From NCBI GenBank assembly GCA_947476425.1, contig CANJQJ010000005.1, forward strand, positions 1 to 64,000: 64,000 nt of DNA, read 5' to 3'. The notes below the pieces were generated by a model. The model saw only the letters and a list, made by a program, of their open reading frames with translations, did not search any database and was not told the origin of the DNA. Positions within the stretch are counted from its first letter, which is position 1. Each line of letters opens with the position of its first letter. Position numbers and translations under genes: made by a program. The stretch is from Sphingomonadaceae bacterium. Its GTDB lineage: Bacteria; Pseudomonadota; Alphaproteobacteria; Sphingomonadales; Sphingomonadaceae. Of the stretch, positions 39,035 through 47,671 are shown piece after piece.

Positions 39035-39678
39035 GCCCACTGGCCCATATCGTTCGTCGCGATCTTTCGCTCGCCTTCGGGCAAGGCGGCGCGCTGCTGC
39101 CGCTGGTGTTCTTCATGCTGGTCGCGACGCTCTATCCCTTCGCGGTGGGGCCCGACGCGACGATCATGGGCCGCACAGGTGGCGGCGTGCTCTGGATGGC
39201 AGCACTGCTGGCTGCGCTGTTGCCGATCGACCGGCTGGTGTTGCCCGATGCCGAGGCAGGGGTGCTCGATCAATATGTCGTTCGTGGACTGGCGGACGAG
39301 GCCGTGGCGAGCGCCAAGATAATCGCGCACTGGCTGAGCTTCGGGCCGCCGCTGATGATCGCCGTGCTACCCGCCGCTGGGCTGCTTCGACTGGATGGCG
39401 TAGTGGTGATGCGGATCGAGCTTGGCCTTGCGATCGGTACGCCGGGGCTTGCCGCGCTTGCTCTGGCGACCGCGAGCCTGACGGCGGGCGTACGGGGCGC
39501 CGGAGCGCTCGCCGGCCTGCTGATGCTGCCACTGGCGATCCCGCTGCTTATTTTCGGTGCGGGATCGCTCGCACCCGGGGGCTCCGGGGCAATCAAGCTG
39601 CTTGCTGCCACGTCGCTGCTGCTGGTCGCGGGGGCGCCCTTTGCGGCGGGTGCAGCGCTGCGTGCGATGCGGGAGTAG
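39031..39678 (+). CDS. ccmB: Heme exporter membrane protein CcmB
   Basis: Inner-membrane partner of CcmA. The 215-residue product has six hydrophobic helices, starting with LAHIVRRDLSLAFGQGGALLPL, the usual CcmB start, and the cytoplasmic VLPDAEAGVLDQ segment. The start codon is GTG within the ccmA stop (GTGA). It converges with the PEPxxWA-CTERM gene across a 150-bp repeat-filled gap. Confidence 0.94.
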   Translation: MSPLAHIVRRDLSLAFGQGGALLPLVFFMLVATLYPFAVGPDATIMGRTGGGVLWMAALLAALLPIDRLVLPDAEAGVLDQYVVRGLADEAVASAKIIAHWLSFGPPLMIAVLPAAGLLRLDGVVVMRIELGLAIGTPGLAALALATASLTAGVRGAGALAGLLMLPLAIPLLIFGAGSLAPGGSGAIKLLAATSLLLVAGAPFAAGAALRAMRE

Positions 39679-39688
39679 CGCCCCGTGT

Positions 39689-39806
39689 TCCCCTCCCTGG
39701 CAGGGAGGGGTTAGGGGTGGGTCGAAGAGTGCGGCCGGGGTAAGAAGCCTTTTTGGGCGCGCAGACGCGCGCACCCACCCCTCGCCCCTCCCTTTCAGGG
39801 AGGGGA
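39689..39806. repeat. Composite inverted repeat, about 118 bp
   Basis: A CCCTCCCTGGCAGGGAGGGG hairpin with GGGGTGGGT at the left is mirrored by ACCCACCCCTCGCCCCTCCC plus a second hairpin at the right. The right half (39755-39806) repeats the element at 34861-34913. It lies between convergent ccmB and the PEPxxWA-CTERM gene and may also end transcripts. Confidence 0.75.
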
Positions 39807-39834
39807 TTCTGGAGGGTCTAGCCCTCCCAAAGGA

Positions 39835-40428
39835 TCAGGCGGAAACTGCCACGATCGAATGCTTGCGGCGCCGCATCGCGCCACCGACAAGGCCAAGGCC
39901 GACAATGGCCAGCGCCCAGCCCGCAGGCTCGGGAACGCCGCCGGCGCCAGTGCCGACATCAAATGCGATCGTGCCGAAGTTATCGCCGTTGTTCGAATCC
40001 CAATAATAGAGATTGAGCGTACCGGTATCCCAGGCCGAGCCCGAGAAATTGGCGCCGAGCAACTGGAAGACACCGTTGATTTCGCCGACCAGCGAGCCGA
40101 ACGGCAGATTGAGGCCATGAAGGCCGAGCAATCCGAAATCGGCGCCGATCTGGGTGCCTACTGCCTGGCCCGAATCATCGGCTGCGGTGGCGAGGCGAAC
40201 GGCGGTAAGGCCGTTGGCATCCGAAAAGCGTGGTAGCGCTCCAGCGCTCCAGAGATCGTCGGTGCTCGAACTGATCGTGATCGCATCGCCGGACGATACC
40301 GCGACAGTCGGCAGGCCTGTGCCACCGGTAGTGCTGTTGGCCATGGCATCGACCACGAACGTGGCCGCCGCCGCTGGAACTGCCGAGCATAACGAGGCGG
40401 CCAATGCCGCTCCCAGAACCGTACGCAT
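39835..40428 (-). CDS. PEPxxWA-CTERM sorting-domain protein
   Basis: A 197-residue exported protein: signal peptide ending near AVPAAAA, a beta-rich middle with no recognised domain, and the C-terminal sorting signal VPEPAGWALAIVGLGLVGGA followed by RRRK. Proteins with this tail are processed by an exosortase and are usually surface or exopolysaccharide-associated; the exosortase is not in the window. The ATG at 40428 opens the signal peptide; the longer frame to 40506 adds unlikely residues. GGGGAG is about ten bases upstream. Confidence 0.9.
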   Translation of the reverse strand: MRTVLGAALAASLCSAVPAAAATFVVDAMANSTTGGTGLPTVAVSSGDAITISSSTDDLWSAGALPRFSDANGLTAVRLATAADDSGQAVGTQIGADFGLLGLHGLNLPFGSLVGEINGVFQLLGANFSGSAWDTGTLNLYYWDSNNGDNFGTIAFDVGTGAGGVPEPAGWALAIVGLGLVGGAMRRRKHSIVAVSA

Positions 40429-40544
40429 CGCAAAACACTCCCCAGTGGCTGTTCCACCAAGGCCTATAATCGCCGAACCCGATAAAGGGTCCATAAGCAT
40501 TCCCATTTTCGTCGATTTTTCCGCTCGTTAGGTCGCTCGGAAAA

Positions 40545-41411
40545 TCATCGGGTCCAGCGCGCGAAAATCGCGGTGGGCAGGAGCAGGCCGCGCGCTTCTT
40601 CGCGGACCGCCATTTCGCCGACTTCGACGGTTCCGCCGAGATCGGCCATCGCCTGGCGGAGCAGCTCGCCGATCGCGAGCGCAGACATGCGGACCGCGTA
40701 GACGGTGAGCACAAGAAAACGGGACTTCTCGTCGAGCAGGCTGCGGCAATCCGCAATCAACGCGGGGAGATGCTCCTCGAGGCGCCAGATTTCGCCGTTC
40801 GGGCCTCGGCCGAACTTGGGCGGATCGAGGAAGATGCCATCATAACGACGCTCCCGCCGGACTTCGCGGGCGGTGAACTTGGCGGCATCATCGATGATCC
40901 AGCGGATCGGCCGATCGGCCATGTCGGCAAGAAAGGCATTGGCCCTGCCCGCTTCGACCGACTTTTTCGACGCATCGACATGCACCATCCGCGCACCCTT
41001 TGCGGCGAGCGCGAGCGTACCGACCCCGGTGTAGCCGAACAGGTTGAGGATCTCGTCGTCGGGCTGGACTCGTTCGCGCATCCAGTTCCACTGCGGCGCC
41101 ATGTCCGGGAAAAAGCCGAGATGGCGAAAGGGCGTGCACAAGGCGGTGAAGCGGATATCCTCCCACTTCATGTGCCAGCCCTTGTGGGGAACATCGCGAT
41201 CGAGATGCCAGCGGCCGCCGCCATCATCGTCGGAAGCACCGATGAACTCGCCATTGGCGGTCCAGAAATCCTCGGCCGGTGCCCACATCGCCTGGGGTTC
41301 CGGACGGATGAAGCTGTAGGGGCCGTAGCGTTCGAGCTTGCGGCCATTTCCGGAATCAACGAGGCCGTAGTCGTCCCACGGCTCGGCGACGATGGTCTGG
41401 AGCGCGGTCAT
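40545..41411 (-). CDS. Class I SAM-dependent methyltransferase, RlmI/RlmK-like
   Basis: A 288-residue methyltransferase. SAM-binding motif I is ILNLFGYTGVGTLALAAKGA (121-140); the catalytic-loop motif is DPPKFGRGPNGEIW (196-209), which resembles 23S rRNA methyltransferases of the RlmI/RlmK group, though the N-terminal RNA-binding PUA domain of RlmI is missing. An RNA substrate is therefore likely but not shown. The ATG at 41411 lies inside the stop of the M16 peptidase gene (ATGA); the longer frame upstream is antisense-like. It is the last gene of the long minus-strand run that begins at coxB. Confidence 0.88.
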   Translation of the reverse strand: MTALQTIVAEPWDDYGLVDSGNGRKLERYGPYSFIRPEPQAMWAPAEDFWTANGEFIGASDDDGGGRWHLDRDVPHKGWHMKWEDIRFTALCTPFRHLGFFPDMAPQWNWMRERVQPDDEILNLFGYTGVGTLALAAKGARMVHVDASKKSVEAGRANAFLADMADRPIRWIIDDAAKFTAREVRRERRYDGIFLDPPKFGRGPNGEIWRLEEHLPALIADCRSLLDEKSRFLVLTVYAVRMSALAIGELLRQAMADLGGTVEVGEMAVREEARGLLLPTAIFARWTR

Positions 41412-42637
41412 GCTGCTTTCGCCAGCGTCCCACCGACGGTCGCCAGCGCCTTGGGTCCGGCGAGCGCGGACTGCCCCGCGCGGCGGGCATCGGCGATGGT
41501 GACAGATTCGATCTGTTCGACCGATTCGACCGGCGTGATGATTCGGCCATGGATCTGGAGCTGGCGGGCGAGATGGTCGCAGCGCGTGGCGACCGATTCG
41601 AGGCCCATCAACAGCCCGGCCTTTGCCTGCGCCTTTGCGCGCGCGAGCTCGGCATCGTCGAGCGTATCGGCGGTGCGCGCGAGCACTTCCTCCGCAAGCT
41701 TGTACGCATTGCCAGAGGCGGCGCGCTGGGCCGCGCAATAGACCCCGAGCATGCCCGTATCGGCAAAGGGCTGCGCCCAGGCATAGACGCTGTAGGCGAG
41801 GCCGCGCTGTTCGCGCAGTTCCTGGAACAGGCGCGACGACATGCCACCACCGGCGACCGACGCAAACAGCGACATCGCATGGAGATCCGCATCGCGATAA
41901 CCGGGCGCGGGATAGGCGAAGGCCAGATGAAGCTGATCGAAACGGCGGCGATCATGGTGCGTGCCGGGCTTGAAGATCGCGCTTGCCATCGGCTTCACTG
42001 GCGCCACTTCCAGATCACCGAAACGCGCCTCGACGAGACGGAGAAGCTCTTCCTCATCGACCTTGCCAGCCGCCGCGATGACGAGGCGCGAGGGATGATA
42101 TTGGTCGGCGATCCAGCTTTTCATCGCGGGGACGTCGATCGCGGCAATGCTGGCCTCGCTGCCGAGAACGGGAAGGCCGAGCGATTGGCCGCCAAAGGCG
42201 ACGGCGGAGAGGTGATCGAAGATGATGTCGTCTGGCGTGTCGCGCGCCTCGCCGAGCTCGGCAAGCACGACCTGGCGCTCGCGTTCGAGCTCCTCGGCAT
42301 CGAAATGCGAGGCGCGGACGAGATCGGCGATGATATCGAGCCCGAGTTGCAGATCGCCCGCCAGCAGCCGCGCGTGGAAGACGGTGTGATCCCGCGCGGT
42401 CCACGCGTTGAGCGAGCCTCCGCGATCCTCGACGGCCTCGGCAATCGCGCGCGCATCACGCGATCCGGCACCCTTGAACACCATATGCTCGACCATGTGG
42501 GCCAGGCCGGAAAGCCCTTCAGGCTCAGAGCGCGAGCCGACATCGGCGTAGAGCCCGACCGCAAGCGTTTCCACCCCGTCCATTGGCTCGACCGCTATGG
42601 TCAGCCCATTAGGCAGGCGGTGGGAATGTGCGGTCAC
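41408..42637 (-). CDS. M16-family processing peptidase (single-unit)
   Basis: A 409-residue cytoplasmic zinc peptidase resembling the mitochondrial processing peptidase beta subunit. The zinc motif is HMVEH within LAHMVEHMVFKGAGSRDA, and a downstream glutamate in QVVLAELGEA completes the site. There is no signal peptide, in contrast to the 937-residue M16 enzyme elsewhere in this window. It overlaps thrC and the methyltransferase by four bases each; the thrC-M16 neighbourhood is common in alphaproteobacteria. Confidence 0.94.
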   Translation of the reverse strand: MTAHSHRLPNGLTIAVEPMDGVETLAVGLYADVGSRSEPEGLSGLAHMVEHMVFKGAGSRDARAIAEAVEDRGGSLNAWTARDHTVFHARLLAGDLQLGLDIIADLVRASHFDAEELERERQVVLAELGEARDTPDDIIFDHLSAVAFGGQSLGLPVLGSEASIAAIDVPAMKSWIADQYHPSRLVIAAAGKVDEEELLRLVEARFGDLEVAPVKPMASAIFKPGTHHDRRRFDQLHLAFAYPAPGYRDADLHAMSLFASVAGGGMSSRLFQELREQRGLAYSVYAWAQPFADTGMLGVYCAAQRAASGNAYKLAEEVLARTADTLDDAELARAKAQAKAGLLMGLESVATRCDHLARQLQIHGRIITPVESVEQIESVTIADARRAGQSALAGPKALATVGGTLAKAA

Positions 42638-44034
42638 GAAATCTCCCTGGCATGTTGCGCGATATAGGTTTCGACCGCTTCGAGCGTCGCGGGGAGGACC
42701 TGATAGCGCTCCTCGCGCTCGAACAGTCCGGCGATGCGCGACGGCTGCGGCGGGCGCTGCCCGATCGCACGCTCCACCGCGTCGCGGAACTTGGTTGGAT
42801 GGGCAGTGGCAAGCGTGACGACGGGAACATCCGCCGGCAGATCGGCGACACGAGCGGCGGCTAGCCCGATCGCGGTATGCGGATCGACGATCTGGCCGGC
42901 CTTGTCGAATGCCCAGCGCATCGCCAGCGACATGCTGTCGGGATCGACTCGGGTGCTGGAGAACAGCTTTGCTGCCTCCTCGCGCATGGCGGGAGCGATT
43001 TCCATGCGGCGGGTCGCTTCGAAACTGGCCATGGTCGCCGATACCTCAGCGCCGTCGCGACCGTGGAGATCGAACAGCAGCCGCTCGAAATTCGAGCTGA
43101 CCTGGATGTCCATCGAGGGCGCTGCAGTCGGCGTGACGGTGCCTACCGAATAGTCACCGGCCGAAAGCGCGCGATGGAGGATATCGTTGACGTTCGTCGC
43201 GACGATGAGCTTCGCGATCGGAAGCCCCATTCGACTTGCGACATAGCCTGCGAACACGTCGCCGAAATTGCCGGTAGGCACCGAGAAGGCGATCGGGCGA
43301 TCAGGCGCGCCGAGGCGGACCGCGGCGTAGAAATAATAGACGATCTGGGCCATCAGCCGCGCCCAGTTGATCGAATTGACCGCAGACAGCGCGAAGCGGC
43401 CAGCAAAGGCCTGGTGCGCGAACATCGCCTTCACCATCGCCTGCGCGTCGTCGAAGCTGCCTTCGATCGCGATATTGTGGACATTGGGCGCAAGCACCGT
43501 GGTCATCTGACGACGCTGGACGTCGGAGACGCGGCCCTGCGGATGCAGCATGAAGATATCGACCTTCGCGCGACCAGCGAGAGCGTCGATCGCGGCGGAG
43601 CCGGTATCGCCCGAGGTTGCGCCGACGACGGTGAGGTGCGTGTCGCGAGTCGAAAGGAAGCGCTCGAACATCAGCCCGAGGAGCTGAAGCGCGACATCCT
43701 TGAAGGCGAGCGTCGGGCCGTGGAAGAGCTCGAGCAGCCAATGGCGATGATCGAGCTGGACGAGCGGGGTGACCGCGGCGTGATCGAAACGGCCGTAGGC
43801 GGCGGTGCAGAGCTGGCGAAGCGCGGCATCGTCGAGCGATCCCGCGACGAACGGCCGCATCACCGCGACGGCGGTCTCGACATAGGAAAGCCCGGCGAGC
43901 CCGGCGATTTCGGCCTTCGACAGAGTGGGCCAGCTTTCGGGGACGTAAAGGCCCCCGTCGGACGCGAGCCCGGCAAGCGTGACATCCTCGAACGACAGGA
44001 TCGGGGCCGCGCCCCTGGTGCTGATATACCGCAT
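42634..44034 (-). CDS. thrC: Threonine synthase
   Basis: PLP enzyme that converts O-phosphohomoserine to threonine. The 466-residue product has the MRYISTRG start of the family, the PLP-lysine segment HGPTLAFKDVALQLLG, GATSGDTGSAAIDAL and FSVPTGNFGDVFAG for phosphate binding. The ATG at 44034 lies 11 bases after the SURF1 stop; the longer frame is unlikely. It is part of the oxidase-assembly run by position only. Confidence 0.97.
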   Translation of the reverse strand: MRYISTRGAAPILSFEDVTLAGLASDGGLYVPESWPTLSKAEIAGLAGLSYVETAVAVMRPFVAGSLDDAALRQLCTAAYGRFDHAAVTPLVQLDHRHWLLELFHGPTLAFKDVALQLLGLMFERFLSTRDTHLTVVGATSGDTGSAAIDALAGRAKVDIFMLHPQGRVSDVQRRQMTTVLAPNVHNIAIEGSFDDAQAMVKAMFAHQAFAGRFALSAVNSINWARLMAQIVYYFYAAVRLGAPDRPIAFSVPTGNFGDVFAGYVASRMGLPIAKLIVATNVNDILHRALSAGDYSVGTVTPTAAPSMDIQVSSNFERLLFDLHGRDGAEVSATMASFEATRRMEIAPAMREEAAKLFSSTRVDPDSMSLAMRWAFDKAGQIVDPHTAIGLAAARVADLPADVPVVTLATAHPTKFRDAVERAIGQRPPQPSRIAGLFEREERYQVLPATLEAVETYIAQHAREIS

Positions 44035-44045
44035 GGGGCCGCGCC

Positions 44046-44645
44046 TTAGCGGTCCGGGCCCTTGCGGGCAAGTTTCAGCCGCTGCCGCAGCGCAAGCAGG
44101 TAGATCAGCACCGCCACACCGGCGAACAGGAACCATTGCACGGCATAGGAAAGGTGGTTGTTCGGCAGGTCGGCAGGCGAGGGCAATGCGCTTGGCTCGA
44201 GCCCCGGCGCTGCCTTCTCGGCGACGAGCAGGTAGACGTGGGCGGTGTCGCGCGCGAGAATGCCGCTCACCGGCCCGCCGGAATAGCCGACGGGTGGATT
44301 GCTGCGTTCGGACCAGCCGAAATCGACGGCCATACCGGGGCCTTCAGCGCCCGTGCGGCAATGCGCGATATGGCGCCAGCCGCTGCGTCCGGTGCGGTCA
44401 CGCCCGGCGCGCGCGGTCCAGTCGATCGCCTGCAGGCAATAGCCATGGGCGTGGCGGAACAGCAGGGCATCGTCGGGAACGGGAACGGCTGGGAAGGCGA
44501 CCTCAGGCAGGCTCATATTCTCCTGGTAGCGCGTAAGCAGCCCGGCCTTCCAGTCGGCACGGTGGAGCTGCCAGATGCCGAGACCGATCATCGCGGCGAC
44601 GGCGAGCGCGACGATCAGCGTGGACAGGAGCGGGAGCCGCTTCAC
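44046..44645 (-). CDS. SURF1-family cytochrome c oxidase assembly protein
   Basis: A 199-residue inner-membrane protein with one helix at each end (about residues 5-25 and 170-190) and a periplasmic domain between, including LGIWQLHRADWK near the start and NNHLSYAVQWFLFAGVAVLIY at the end, both typical of SURF1/Shy1. SURF1 helps insert heme a into subunit I. The GTG start at 44645 overlaps the DUF983 stop (GTGA). It fits its place behind coxC. Confidence 0.92.
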   Translation of the reverse strand: MKRLPLLSTLIVALAVAAMIGLGIWQLHRADWKAGLLTRYQENMSLPEVAFPAVPVPDDALLFRHAHGYCLQAIDWTARAGRDRTGRSGWRHIAHCRTGAEGPGMAVDFGWSERSNPPVGYSGGPVSGILARDTAHVYLLVAEKAAPGLEPSALPSPADLPNNHLSYAVQWFLFAGVAVLIYLLALRQRLKLARKGPDR

Positions 44646-45010
44646 GGTTCGCGATCGACGATTCGGCCTTCGCGCGCGGCGTTGCGATATTCGAGCGCGA
44701 TCAGCATGCCCTTGCCAAGCCGAAGCAGCCCTACCGTCAGGACGAGGGTGACGACTGGCCAGATCAGCAGGTGGACCCAGAAGGGCGGCTCGGCGGACAG
44801 CTCGAGCCAGATGGCGAGACCGGTCACGATCCCGCCGACGATGAACACCAGGAAGGCGGCGGGCCCGTCGCCGACGTTGAACGCGGCAAAGTCGAGCCCG
44901 CATGCACGGCATCGCGGCGCAAAGCGGATCAATCCCTCGAACAGGGTCCGCGCGGCGCAGCGAGGGCAACGGCCGCCGAGGCCCGCCTGAAGCGGAGACG
45001 GCGGCGTCAC
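44642..45010 (-). CDS. DUF983 family protein with zinc-ribbon
   Basis: A roughly 122-residue protein with two CxxC pairs at the start (GGRCPRCAA and APRCRACGLD), likely a zinc ribbon, then two membrane helices (about 47-70 and 75-98). The DUF983 family is regularly found between coxC and SURF1 in alphaproteobacteria and is presumed to help oxidase assembly. The GTG at 45010 sits four bases after the coxC stop and gives the usual length; a longer frame overlaps coxC. Confidence 0.9.
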   Translation of the reverse strand: MTPPSPLQAGLGGRCPRCAARTLFEGLIRFAPRCRACGLDFAAFNVGDGPAAFLVFIVGGIVTGLAIWLELSAEPPFWVHLLIWPVVTLVLTVGLLRLGKGMLIALEYRNAAREGRIVDREP

Positions 45011-45014
45011 GATG

Positions 45015-45884
45015 TTAACCGCCGTGGACCGGTGCGCCCCAGCCACCCCATACGTAGATCGAGGCGAAAAGGAACAGCCATACGACGTCGACGAAATGCC
45101 AGTACCAGGCGGCAGCCTCGAAGCCGAAATGCTGCTTGGCCGTGAAATCGCCCTTGTACGCGCGGATCAGGCAGACGCTCAGGAAGATCGTGCCGATGAT
45201 CACATGGAAGCCGTGGAAGCCAGTCGCCATGTAGAACGCCGCGCCATAGTTCACGCCCTTGAAGGGGAATGGTGCATGGGCATATTCCCAGGCCTGGATG
45301 CTCGAGAAGAGCAGGCCGAGCAGGATGGTGATCCACAAGCCAGAGATGAGCCCCTTGCGATCGCCCTTGAGCAGCGCGTGGTGCGCCCAGGTGACCGTCG
45401 TGCCCGAGCAGAGCAGGATCAGCGTGTTGAGCAGCGGGAATGCGAAGGGATCGAGAACCTCGATGCCCTTGGCCGGGAATACGCCCGGCGCGAGCGATAC
45501 GGTTTTCGCCGATGCGATGATCGAGGTGGCACCGTTGATGACCTCGACCGGGGCGGGGAACAGGGCGAAATCGAAGAACGCCCAGAACCAGCCAACGAAG
45601 AACATCACTTCGGAAGCGATGAACAGGATCATGCCATAACGCAGATGGAGGCTGACGACCGGCGTATGATCGCCGGCATGGGCCTCGCGGATCACGTCCG
45701 ACCACCAGCTGAACATCGTGAACAGCACGCCGGCGAGGCCGAGCAGGAATACCCAGCCGCCAAAGGGAGCACTGTGCATCCACATGATGCCGCCCGACGC
45801 CATCGTAAGCGCCGACATCGAGCCCACGAGGGGCCAGATGCTGGGTGGTAGAATATGATAATCGTGGGTCTTTGCGCCGGCCAT
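45015..45884 (-). CDS. ctaE: Cytochrome c oxidase subunit III
   Basis: Seven-helix subunit III of the aa3 oxidase. The 289-residue product has the [15 protein letters not shown] start, [36 protein letters not shown] and the C-terminal [15 protein letters not shown]. It stabilises the enzyme and helps proton uptake. The ATG at 45884 has GAGGGG upstream; the longer frame overlaps ctaG. It sits behind ctaG as usual. Confidence 0.97.
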   Translation of the reverse strand: MAGAKTHDYHILPPSIWPLVGSMSALTMASGGIMWMHSAPFGGWVFLLGLAGVLFTMFSWWSDVIREAHAGDHTPVVSLHLRYGMILFIASEVMFFVGWFWAFFDFALFPAPVEVINGATSIIASAKTVSLAPGVFPAKGIEVLDPFAFPLLNTLILLCSGTTVTWAHHALLKGDRKGLISGLWITILLGLLFSSIQAWEYAHAPFPFKGVNYGAAFYMATGFHGFHVIIGTIFLSVCLIRAYKGDFTAKQHFGFEAAAWYWHFVDVVWLFLFASIYVWGGWGAPVHGG

Positions 45885-45915
45885 TAATCTGCCCCTCGTC
45901 TGCCTGTCATTGTCT

Positions 45916-46470
45916 CTAGCTGCTCGCCTTGCCCGCTGCCACCGGGAAGAAGGTATAGGAGAGCGTAATTTCACTGATATCCCGCGTATCGGGATCGTCG
46001 ATCAGCTTGGGATCGACGTAGAAGATTACCGGCATGCGCACGCGCTCGCCTGGCTTGAGCGTCTGCTCGGTAAAGCAGAAGCACTGGATCTTGGTAAAAT
46101 ACTGACCGCTTTGACCGGGCGTGACGTTGAACGTCGCGTTGCCCGTGATCACATGATCGGTGTTATTGATCGCCTCAAACCAGGCCATGTTGCGAGCGCC
46201 TACGGCAATCTTCACGACATTTTTCTCGGGCCGGAAGGTCCAGCCCATCCCCGGAGCGACATTCGCGTCGAAGCGGACATTCATCAGCTTGCCGGTGACG
46301 GATACCGGAGCAGAGAGCGCCGAGGCACGCTGGGTGGTGCCGCCAAAGCCGGTCGACTGGCAAAACGCCCGATAGAGCGGCACTGCGGCAAAGCCCAGCA
46401 TGAGCATCGCAAGCGGCAGCAGCGCCACCGCAATGACCGTCCGGTTATATCGAGGTTGTACCGCTACCAT
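45916..46470 (-). CDS. ctaG: Cytochrome c oxidase assembly protein CtaG (Cox11)
   Basis: Copper chaperone that delivers Cu(I) to the CuB site of subunit I. The 184-residue product has one N-terminal membrane helix (residues 11-33) and a periplasmic domain with the copper-binding CFCF in [16 protein letters not shown]. It sits three bases after a 40-residue membrane peptide gene and before coxC, the common order. Confidence 0.96.
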   Translation of the reverse strand: MVAVQPRYNRTVIAVALLPLAMLMLGFAAVPLYRAFCQSTGFGGTTQRASALSAPVSVTGKLMNVRFDANVAPGMGWTFRPEKNVVKIAVGARNMAWFEAINNTDHVITGNATFNVTPGQSGQYFTKIQCFCFTEQTLKPGERVRMPVIFYVDPKLIDDPDTRDISEITLSYTFFPVAAGKASS

Positions 46471-46473
46471 CGC

Positions 46474-46596
46474 TCAGTTCATCTTTGCGATCGAGATCGC
46501 GAAAAAGAGAATGACGAACGCGCCGAGCACAATCGCCATCGCGATCGCGCGGGATTGCTGGCGTCGCTGATATTCGCGCTGGTCTTCGGGTTTCAT
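46474..46596 (-). CDS. 40-residue membrane peptide in the oxidase operon
   Basis: A short frame (starts [20 protein letters not shown], ends AISIAKMN) with a charged N-terminus and one helix. Its ATG overlaps the ctaB stop (ATGA) and it ends three bases before ctaG. A peptide of this type at this spot is common in alphaproteobacterial oxidase operons (often called CoxF-like). Role unknown; a small oxidase or assembly subunit is the natural guess. Confidence 0.85.
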   Translation of the reverse strand: MKPEDQREYQRRQQSRAIAMAIVLGAFVILFFAISIAKMN

Positions 46597-47504
46597 GCCA
46601 GCACCAGGCGATCTGCGACAAGCGCGCCGAACATGCCGAACAGATAGATGATCGAGAACCAGAACAGCCGCCGCTCGGGCTTCATCGCCGCCTGGTCAGT
46701 CTCGGTATTGAAACCGACGCGAAGCGCAAGCGCGAGGAAAATAGCCGATAGCAGCACGGCAGTTCCGCCGTAGATCGCACCGGTCAGCCCGAGCGGCCAG
46801 GGCGCAATAGCAACCGCGACCATCGGCAGCGTGTAGAGCATGATCTGAACACGGGTCGCACGTACGCCGGCTACGACCGGCAGCATCGGCACGCCCGCAT
46901 TCGCATAATCGCTTCGCACGAACAGCGAGAGCGCCCAGAAATGCGGCGGGGTCCACAGGAAGATCAAAGCGAACAGCAAAGCGGGCAGGAGTGCTACTGA
47001 TCCAGTCGCCGCCGCCCAGCCGATCAGCGGCGGAAATGCGCCCGCGGCGCCGCCGATGACGATATTCTGCGGCGTCCGCCGCTTGAGCCACACGGTGTAG
47101 ACCAGCACGTAGAAAAGTATCGAAACCGCCAGGATCGCGGCGGAGAGCAGGTTGACCGCCAACCCCATCAACAGCACCGAGAAGGCGCCGAGGCCGACGC
47201 CGAAATGCAGCGCCGACTGGCGATCCATCCGGCCCGCAGGCAGCGGACGTGATGCGGTACGCTTCATCAGCGCATCGATATCGGATTCATACCATTGGTT
47301 GAGCGCAGCCGCCGCACCGGCGCCAAGCGCGATGCAGAGAATGGCCGTGAAGGCGAGCACGGGATGAATGCCGTGCGGCGCCGCCAGCATCCCGCACAGG
47401 CCGGTGAAGACGACAAGCGTCATCACGCGCGGCTTGGTCAGCGCGAGAAAATCCCGCCAATCGGCGGCAAGCGGCTGGATCTCGGTCAAACTATTTGTCG
47501 TCAC
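46593..47504 (-). CDS. ctaB: Protoheme IX farnesyltransferase (heme O synthase)
   Basis: UbiA-type prenyltransferase that makes heme O from heme B, the first step to the heme A of the oxidase. The roughly 303-residue, nine-helix product has the prenyl-diphosphate motif [15 protein letters not shown] and PSxPLP-like SRPLPAGRM, plus a second aspartate loop. Start choice is unsure: GTG at 47504 has GAAGG 11 bases upstream, and a TTG at 47522 is also in frame. It overlaps the 40-residue gene and is 167 bp from coxA across a hairpin. Confidence 0.94.
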   Translation of the reverse strand: MTTNSLTEIQPLAADWRDFLALTKPRVMTLVVFTGLCGMLAAPHGIHPVLAFTAILCIALGAGAAAALNQWYESDIDALMKRTASRPLPAGRMDRQSALHFGVGLGAFSVLLMGLAVNLLSAAILAVSILFYVLVYTVWLKRRTPQNIVIGGAAGAFPPLIGWAAATGSVALLPALLFALIFLWTPPHFWALSLFVRSDYANAGVPMLPVVAGVRATRVQIMLYTLPMVAVAIAPWPLGLTGAIYGGTAVLLSAIFLALALRVGFNTETDQAAMKPERRLFWFSIIYLFGMFGALVADRLVLA

Positions 47505-47632
47505 AATCGTGTTTGCCTTCAATGCCCCTGCCGCCCGTGCGGAAGAGGATCGGGTGAAGGCCTTCTACTGTCTCCAGAACGATCCGAAACCAGAAGAAGA
47601 CCCTCACCCTCCCACCGCGTCGCGGCAGGACC

Positions 47633-47659
47633 GCCCTCCCCCGCGAAACGGGAGAGGGC
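47633..47659. repeat. Intergenic hairpin repeat between coxA and ctaB
   Basis: GCCCTCCCCCGCGAAACGGGAGAGGGC forms a near-perfect stem, of the GCCCTCTCCC type scattered in sphingomonad genomes. It sits 13 bp past the coxA stop and could slow or end part of the transcription leaving coxBA, or stabilise their message. Confidence 0.6.
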
Positions 47660-47671
47660 TTTTTCCAAGCC

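Noticed and set aside
42597-42864. Short plus-strand frames at the M16/thrC junction
   Set aside because: Antisense to the coupled M16 and thrC genes and without start signals.
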